From Longimicrobium sp. (GTDB lineage Bacteria; Gemmatimonadota; Gemmatimonadetes; Longimicrobiales; Longimicrobiaceae): 64,000 bases of DNA. Positions 58,983 through 64,000 of the stretch are shown in pieces; the stretch's first letter is position 1, and every line of letters starts with the position of its first letter. Location: assembly GCA_036387335.1 (NCBI GenBank), contig DASVTZ010000073.1:29110-93109 (forward strand), written 5' to 3'. The notes beneath the pieces were generated by a model, which was not told where the DNA came from, made no database searches, and saw only the letters and a list, made by a program, of their open reading frames with translations. The translations under genes and the position numbers were made by a program.

Positions 58983-59681
58983 GTGATCAGGCTTTCATCC
59001 GTATCCAAGGAGTACGCGCGCTCCGGCGCCGCGCTCCGGGACGTGTCGTTCCACGTCCGCAAGGGAGAGCTCGTCTTCCTCACCGGCCACTCCGGCGCGG
59101 GGAAGAGCACCGTCATGCGCCTCATCCAGATGGCCGAGATGCCGACGAGCGGCGAGGTGCGCGTCTCCGGCTTCTCGTCCAAGCTCATCCGCCAGCGCGA
59201 CGTCCCCATGCTGCGCCGCAAGATGGGCGTCGTCTTCCAGGACTTCCGCCTCCTGCGCGACCGCACCGCCGAGGAGAACGTCGCCTTCGCGCTGGAGGTG
59301 ACGGGTAAGAAGCGCACCGCCATCGCGCCGCTCGCGCACCGCGTGCTCACGCAGGTGGGGCTGGCGCACAAGGCGCGCGCCTATCCGGACGAGCTCTCGG
59401 GCGGCGAGCGCCAGCGCGTGGCCATCGCGCGCGCGCTGGTGAACGAGCCGCTCCTTCTGCTGGCCGACGAGCCGACCGGGAACCTGGACGAGTGGGCGGC
59501 CAAGGGCGTCTTCGAGATCTTCCGCGAGATCAACTCGATGGGGATGACCGTGCTGATGGCCACCCACGACCTGGACCTGGTGCGCGCCCACCCGCAGTAC
59601 CGGGTGATCGAGCTCAGCCAGGGCGCCGTGGTCTACGACAGCGCCCCCACCCCCGCGGCACGCGAACCCCAGCAGGCCTGA
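58983..59681 (+). CDS. ftsE: Cell division ATP-binding protein FtsE
   Basis: A 232-residue ABC ATPase that with FtsX signals from the divisome to peptidoglycan hydrolases. Walker A GHSGAGKST, signature LSGGERQRVAIARA, Walker B LLLLADEPTGNLD, plus the FtsE-typical VVFQDFRLL. GTG 58983. It is 5 bases from ftsX; the operon ftsE-ftsX-envC-holB has its own promoter. Confidence 0.96.
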   Translation: MIRLSSVSKEYARSGAALRDVSFHVRKGELVFLTGHSGAGKSTVMRLIQMAEMPTSGEVRVSGFSSKLIRQRDVPMLRRKMGVVFQDFRLLRDRTAEENVAFALEVTGKKRTAIAPLAHRVLTQVGLAHKARAYPDELSGGERQRVAIARALVNEPLLLLADEPTGNLDEWAAKGVFEIFREINSMGMTVLMATHDLDLVRAHPQYRVIELSQGAVVYDSAPTPAAREPQQA

Positions 59682-59686
59682 ACCCC

Positions 59687-60544
59687 ATGTCGTACGCGCT
59701 CCGCGAGGCGCTCGCCGCCTTCCGCCGCACGCCGCTGCTGACGATGCTGTCGGTGGTGGCGATCGCCTTTTCGCTCTTCATCGTAGGGCTCTTCGGCCTC
59801 ACCGCCTTCAACATCTCGCAGGCGGTGCGCGAGGTGGAGAACAAGGTGGAGGTGGTGGGCTACCTTCGCGACGACGCCACCGCCATGCAGCTCCAGCTGG
59901 CGCAGGACGAGCTGCGCCGCCTTCCTGAGGTGCAGGAGCTGCGCTACGTCACCAAGACGGAGGCGCTGGCCACGGCGATGGAGGAGATGAAGGAGTTCCG
60001 CGACGTCTTCACCGACCTGGAGAGCAACCCGCTCCCCGCGTCGCTGGAGGTGCGGCTGCGCCCCGGCCAGAGCTCGCCCGAGGCGGTGTCGCGCGTGGCG
60101 AATCGGCTGAAGGCGTACGCCTTCGTGGAAGAGGTGGACTTCGGCGACGGGTGGGTGGAGAAGATCTACACCATCCGCCGCCTCTTCGGCGCGGCGGCCA
60201 CGGCCATCGGCGGGGCGTTCGCGCTGGTGGCGGGGATCATCATCGCCACCGCCATCCGCATCGCGGTCTTCGCGCGGCGCGAAGAGATCTCCATCATGCG
60301 CCTGGTGGGCGCAACCGACGGCTTCGTGCAGCGGCCGTTCGTGCTGGAGGGGATCATCACCGGGCTGCTGGGCGGGGTCGCGGCCGCGGCGCTCACCTGG
60401 GTAGCCTTCGCCGCGCTGAACCGCTACCTCTTCGCCCTCAAGTGGCTCCCCTCCGAGTGGATCGTGGGCGTGGTCGTCGCGGGGACGGTGTTCGGCTTCC
60501 TGAGCAGCATCGTGGCGGTGCGCCGCCACCTGGAGGCGGTCTGA
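59687..60544 (+). CDS. ftsX: Cell division protein FtsX
   Basis: A 285-residue membrane protein with four transmembrane segments: one at 18-40, an extracytoplasmic loop (~45-155) that contacts EnvC (VGYLRDDATAMQLQLAQDEL), and three C-terminal ones. FARREEISIMRLVGATDGFV is the family signature. ATG 59687. It ends 2 bases before the envC GTG. Confidence 0.95.
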   Translation: MSYALREALAAFRRTPLLTMLSVVAIAFSLFIVGLFGLTAFNISQAVREVENKVEVVGYLRDDATAMQLQLAQDELRRLPEVQELRYVTKTEALATAMEEMKEFRDVFTDLESNPLPASLEVRLRPGQSSPEAVSRVANRLKAYAFVEEVDFGDGWVEKIYTIRRLFGAAATAIGGAFALVAGIIIATAIRIAVFARREEISIMRLVGATDGFVQRPFVLEGIITGLLGGVAAAALTWVAFAALNRYLFALKWLPSEWIVGVVVAGTVFGFLSSIVAVRRHLEAV

Positions 60545-60546
60545 CG

Positions 60547-61818
60547 GTGCGCCCCGCCCGCGCCTTCGCCGCGCTCCTGCTGGCCGCCGTCCTCCCCCTC
60601 GCGGCGATCGCGCAGCAGCGCGCGCCGCAGCAGGAGATCTCGGAAAGCCAGCGCCGCCTGCAGGAGATCCGCCGCGAGCGCCAGGAGCTGCGGGGCGAGC
60701 TGCAGCGCATCCGCGGGCAGGTGCACGACGTAAACGCGGAGCTCAACATCATCCGCCGCCAGGCCACCGTCTCGGCGAGCGTGGTGAGCGAGCTGAACCT
60801 GCAGCTCAGCGAGACGCAGAAGAAGATCGACGCCACCACGGCTGAGCTGACCACCACGCAGATGCGGCTGGCGGAGAAGAAGTCGCTCCTCAACCGCCGC
60901 CTGCGCGACCTGTACAAGCGCGGCCCGCTGCACGCGGCGGAGGTGCTGCTCTCGTCGCGCTCCTTCGCGGACCTCCTCAACCGCTACAAGTACCTGCACC
61001 TCGTTGCCCAGCGCGACCGGGGGCTGGTGAACGAGGTGGAGGAGCTTTCGCGCCAGCTCACCCTGCGCGAGCAGGAGCTGCGGCGCAGCTACAACGACAT
61101 CCAGTACCTGCAGAACGAGCGCAGAGACGAGCACCAGCAGCTCCGCAGCCTCCAGGGCGAGCGAGGCGAGACGCTCAACGTCCTGCAGAAGCACGAGCGC
61201 TCCACCACCGCCCAGCTCGCCGAGCTGGCGCGCGACGAGCGCCGCCTTACCGGCCTCATCGCCACGCTGGAGGCCCGCCGCCGCGAGGCCGAGCGCCGCG
61301 AGCGCGACCGGGTGGCCGCCGCGGCCGTCGCGCGCACCCGCGCCGCCGCCGCGGGCCGTCCGGCTCCCGCCGCCGCGGCCCCGGTGCGCGCCCCCGCGTC
61401 CACCATGACCACGGCGGACGTGGGCAACCTGGCGTGGCCGGTGGGCGGGCGACTGGTCTACCGCTTCGGGCGGGTGACGCAGCCCAACGGCACCGCCATC
61501 CGCTACAACGGCGTGGGGATCGGCGCGGCGCCGGGCTCGCCGGTGCGCGCGGTGGAGGGCGGCACCGTGGAGATGGCCGCGCCCTTCGAAGGCTACGGCC
61601 CGACCGTCGTCGTGAGCCACGGTGGCGGCTACTACTCGCTCTACCTCTACCTGAAGCAGGTGCAGGTGCAGCAGGGCGCCACCATCGTGAAGGGCCAGGT
61701 GGTGGGCACCGTCGGCGGCGAGCAGACGCCGGAGGGGGCGCACGTCGAGTTCCAGATCCGCGCGCCGGGCGGGCAGGCGGTGGACCCGCTCACCTGGTTG
61801 CGGGGGCAGGCGCGCTGA
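60547..61818 (+). CDS. envC: EnvC-type murein hydrolase activator
   Basis: A 423-residue periplasmic protein: signal peptide (LLLAAVLPLAAIAQ), a long coiled coil (~residues 25-260), an Ala/Pro linker and a C-terminal LytM (M23) domain. The metal ligands are largely lost: the first H is Y and the Asp is G in IRYNGVGIGAA, and HLHFE is AHVEFQ. This is the degenerate LytM state known for EnvC, which activates amidases and does not cut itself. GTG 60547 follows ftsX by 2 bases; its stop overlaps the holB ATG (TGATG). Confidence 0.92.
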   Translation: MRPARAFAALLLAAVLPLAAIAQQRAPQQEISESQRRLQEIRRERQELRGELQRIRGQVHDVNAELNIIRRQATVSASVVSELNLQLSETQKKIDATTAELTTTQMRLAEKKSLLNRRLRDLYKRGPLHAAEVLLSSRSFADLLNRYKYLHLVAQRDRGLVNEVEELSRQLTLREQELRRSYNDIQYLQNERRDEHQQLRSLQGERGETLNVLQKHERSTTAQLAELARDERRLTGLIATLEARRREAERRERDRVAAAAVARTRAAAAGRPAPAAAAPVRAPASTMTTADVGNLAWPVGGRLVYRFGRVTQPNGTAIRYNGVGIGAAPGSPVRAVEGGTVEMAAPFEGYGPTVVVSHGGGYYSLYLYLKQVQVQQGATIVKGQVVGTVGGEQTPEGAHVEFQIRAPGGQAVDPLTWLRGQAR

Positions 61819-62969
61819 TGGCGCTCACGCCCGTATACGGCCACGAGGACGTGCGCGGCGTGCTCGTGGCGGCCGTGCGCGCGGGGACGCTGGCGCAGTC
61901 GCTCCTCTTCCACGGCCCCAGCGGCGTGGGGAAGCAGCGCGTGGGGCTCTGGCTGGCGCAGCAGATCATGTGCGAGTCGCCGGCGCCGGACGGGCTGGCG
62001 TGCGGGCGCTGCCAGAGCTGCCGGATGGTGCCGCGGCTGGAGCACCCGGACGTGCACTGGTTCTTCCCCCTCCCCCGCCCCGACGCGGCGACCCCGGAGA
62101 AGCTGCGCGAGAAGCTGGAGGAGTCGCGCGGGGTGGAGCTGGCCTCGCGCCGCGCGGACCCGTTCCACGTCCCCGCGTACGACCGCGCCCCGGCGTACTT
62201 CATGGGCACGATCCAGAACCTGCAGCGCTTCGCGAGCGTGCGCCCGGCGATGGGGTCGCGCAAGGTGTTCGTGGTGGGCGACGCGGAGGCGATGGTTCCG
62301 CAGGAGTCCTCGCCGGAGGCGGCCAACGCCTTCCTGAAGCTGCTGGAGGAGCCCCCGGCGGACACCACGCTGATCCTGACCTCCTCCAACCCCGGCGCGC
62401 TCCTCCCCACCATCCGCTCGCGCGTCCTGCCGGTGCGTCTCGTGCCGCTCCCGGCGGAGACGGTGGCGGACTTCCTGGAGCGCGAGAAGGGGATGGCTCG
62501 CGCGGATGCGGAGCGCGTGGCGGGGATCTCGGCTGGGGCGATCGGCAAGGCGCTGCGGCTCCTGCCCGGTGCGGGCGGCGCCGGCGTCCTCCAGCGCCAG
62601 CGCGAGGCGGGGCGGTCGCTCCTCCAGGCCGCCACCTCCACCTCCGCTGCGGACCGCCTGGCGGCAGCCAACGCCGTCGCGCCGGCCGGCGCGCGCGGCG
62701 AGTTCACGGGCACCCTGGAAGCGCTCTCCCTCTGGCTCCGCGACCTGATGGCTGTCGCCGCCGGCGCGCCCGATGCCCTGGCCTACACGGACGACGCCGC
62801 GCTCCTCAACGGCATCGTCTCCCGCGGCCGCGTGGAGGCGGAGGGCGTGGCCTCGGCGCTGATGCGCGTGCAGGAGGCGCGCGACCTGGCCTCCGGCAAC
62901 GTCAACCCGCAGCTCATCGTGGCCGATCTGCTGCGGGGGATCCGGGCGGATCTGCTGCGGGCGGGGTGA
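61818..62969 (+). CDS. holB: DNA polymerase III delta' subunit
   Basis: A 383-residue clamp-loader subunit. It has Walker A-like GPSGVGKQR (non-canonical, Lys then Gln/Arg), the zinc motif CGRCQSC, KVFVVGDAEAM, and FLKLLEEPPADTTLILTSSN with the sensor-like SNPGALLPTIRSR. Start ATG 61818 overlaps the envC stop. It is the last gene of the ftsEX operon. A C-terminal delta-like helical region (LMRVQEARDLASGNVNPQLI) is typical. Confidence 0.93.
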   Translation: MALTPVYGHEDVRGVLVAAVRAGTLAQSLLFHGPSGVGKQRVGLWLAQQIMCESPAPDGLACGRCQSCRMVPRLEHPDVHWFFPLPRPDAATPEKLREKLEESRGVELASRRADPFHVPAYDRAPAYFMGTIQNLQRFASVRPAMGSRKVFVVGDAEAMVPQESSPEAANAFLKLLEEPPADTTLILTSSNPGALLPTIRSRVLPVRLVPLPAETVADFLEREKGMARADAERVAGISAGAIGKALRLLPGAGGAGVLQRQREAGRSLLQAATSTSAADRLAAANAVAPAGARGEFTGTLEALSLWLRDLMAVAAGAPDALAYTDDAALLNGIVSRGRVEAEGVASALMRVQEARDLASGNVNPQLIVADLLRGIRADLLRAG

Positions 62970-62979
62970 CAACCGCCTC

Positions 62980-63125
62980 ACACGGACGAATCCGACCGGG
63001 GGATGAATCCCCCGGCTGGAACCACGCGAAGCCCACTGAAGTGGGCTTGATAGGCGCGGACCTCGGCCGCGAGTCCGCGAAGGCGGACTTTGTGCTGTTG
63101 TTGCAGCGAGTTCACTCGCCGGGGG
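62980..63125. repeat. Non-coding region with family D repeat
   Basis: About 275 bases separate holB and moaC. It contains the mosaic element cgggggatgaatcccccg (a hairpin), gaagcccactgaagtgggct (a hairpin), agtccgcgaaggcggactt (a hairpin) and tgctgttgttgcagcgagtt. Three short hairpins in a row are typical of a repetitive extragenic element; only one copy is in this window. Confidence 0.65.
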
Positions 63126-63246
63126 GGCCAACAAAACGCACACGACACTTGCGCGGCGCTCCGGTCCTCATCGGACGGGGCGCCGCGTGTCGTTGGGACG
63201 CAGGAGAGAGGCACCGGTGCCACACCCGCAAGATCAGGAGAACGAG

Positions 63247-63741
63247 ATGAGCGGCGAGAGCGGATTCACGCACCTGGACGAGCGCGGGCGTCCCCGCATG
63301 GTGGACGTGGGGGACAAGGAGGTGACGCGGCGGACGGCGGTGGCCGAGGGGCGCATCCGCATGGCGCCCGCGACGTTGGCGGCGGTGGTGGAGGGGCGCG
63401 CGGCCAAGGGCGCCGTCCTCACCGTCGCGGAGGTCGCGGGGATCATGGGGGCGAAGCGCACCGCCGACCTGATCCCCCTCTGCCATCCCCTTCCCCTCAC
63501 CTCCGTGGCCGTCGTGCTGGAGGTGGACCAGGCGCTCCCCGGCCTGCGCGCGACGGCCACCACGCGCACCGATGGCAAGACGGGGGTGGAGATGGAAGCG
63601 CTCACGGCGGTAAGCTGCGCGCTCCTCACCGTTTACGATATGTGTAAAGGAATGGACCGGGGAATGGCCATCGTGGAGGTACGTTTGCTGCACAAAGAGG
63701 GGGGACAGAGCGGGGTCTGGACGGCGGCGGCCGGGGCTTAG
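63247..63741 (+). CDS. moaC: Cyclic pyranopterin monophosphate synthase (molybdopterin cofactor)
   Basis: A 164-residue enzyme of molybdenum cofactor synthesis. It has the start LTHLDERG-like ([18 protein letters not shown]), the signature [14 protein letters not shown] with active-site Lys/His, [20 protein letters not shown] and [15 protein letters not shown] is 6 bases before ATG 63247. The operon is not visible; no other moa gene is in the window. Confidence 0.95.
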   Translation: MSGESGFTHLDERGRPRMVDVGDKEVTRRTAVAEGRIRMAPATLAAVVEGRAAKGAVLTVAEVAGIMGAKRTADLIPLCHPLPLTSVAVVLEVDQALPGLRATATTRTDGKTGVEMEALTAVSCALLTVYDMCKGMDRGMAIVEVRLLHKEGGQSGVWTAAAGA

Positions 63742-63794
63742 CCCTGGCTGGGCGCTTCCCCGCACGCTGAGAACCAGAACCCCCGGAGGCTGGC

Positions 63795-64000
63795 ATGCAG
63801 TCTCTCCTGTTGAGGCTTCAGAACGACATCGAGTCCCGCAAGCAGCCCCGCCTGGAGCTGGTCCCGGTGCTGCGCAGCGCGGTTGTGGGAGGGCTTCTGG
63901 TGATCGCCGCGTTCGTGATGGGCGCGCGCACCGCCAGCAGCAGCGACGCCACCGGCTCGGTCTTCAGCGGCATCGTGGATCCGAGCGCAGGCGGCATGCG
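63795..64000 (+). CDS. N-terminal part of an unknown membrane protein, cut by window edge
   Basis: A frame from ATG 63795 (GGAGG 5 bases upstream) to the window end, 68 codons. Begins MQSLLLRLQNDIESRKQPRL, then one hydrophobic helix (VVGGLLVIAAFVMGA) and a Ser/Gly-rich stretch. A single-span or secreted protein of unknown family; continuation lies outside. Confidence 0.7.
   Translation, partial: MQSLLLRLQNDIESRKQPRLELVPVLRSAVVGGLLVIAAFVMGARTASSSDATGSVFSGIVDPSAGGM

Overview
The window is about 70% G+C DNA from a diderm bacterium. A TonB-dependent receptor, lipoproteins with lipoboxes, Lgt, SurA/PpiC chaperones and FtsEX-EnvC all point to an outer membrane. The general style (dense GC-rich genes, many copies of a few palindromic intergenic repeats, TonB receptor with an N-terminal regulatory-like domain) suggests Gemmatimonadota, perhaps Longimicrobium-like. 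That assignment is an inference from style; no rRNA is present to confirm it. No prophage, transposase or CRISPR array is visible.

Layout. 1-3.5 kb: the 3' part of a cytochrome P450, a sulfotransferase-like gene, a degenerate APS-kinase-like small gene on the other strand, an APC amino-acid permease and a tRNA-Gln. 3.6-13.7 kb: a compact minus-strand operon with nine protein genes plus a precursor peptide gene, bounded by a sigma70-like promoter (13706-13734) and a 20-bp-stem terminator (3599-3645). It encodes a linear azol(in)e-containing peptide (LAP/TOMM) pathway. In order of transcription these are a 71-residue precursor with seven consecutive cysteines, an E1-like docking protein, a YcaO cyclodehydratase, a SagB-type dehydrogenase, a CPBP membrane protease, a cytoplasmic TPR protein, a TonB-dependent receptor, a periplasmic TPR paralogue and an ABC exporter (ATPase and permease). 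This is the most unusual system here. The enzymes resemble the streptolysin S set, but the TonB receptor with its flanking TPR paralogues is not part of that set.

14-16 kb: a copper amine oxidase. 16-30 kb (minus strand): mostly housekeeping genes, namely ispE, a YbhN-like membrane protein, an HPt-like protein without phospho-acceptor histidines, pdxJ, a DUF2520 protein, hflX, three tandem HicB-like genes, an ABC-F protein, a LEA lipoprotein, an ABC transporter, rarA and a ZIP transporter. 30-42 kb: acpS, dacB, an NlpC/P60 hydrolase, a class V aminotransferase, recX, a YoeB toxin with a damaged antitoxin, a penicillin acylase, a DUF3131 lipoprotein and a PemK-type toxin-antitoxin pair. 41-50 kb: a phosphoesterase, lgt, an EamA transporter, a tyrosine-decarboxylase-like enzyme, a PHP phosphoesterase, coaE, a GspG-like protein and a metallo-beta-lactamase-fold hydrolase. 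50-64 kb (plus strand): mfd, two periplasmic peptidyl-prolyl isomerases, an S4 protein, pdxA, ftsE-ftsX-envC-holB, moaC and the start of an unknown membrane protein.

Several families of palindromic or repetitive intergenic elements punctuate the window: a CTCACGCGGAGRCGCGGAG family (six sites), a TGTCATCCTGAG...CTCAGGATGACA family (three sites, two of them framed by inverted arrays of an AGTGCGTG octamer), and two other GC-rich families. They sit only between genes, often just after stop codons.
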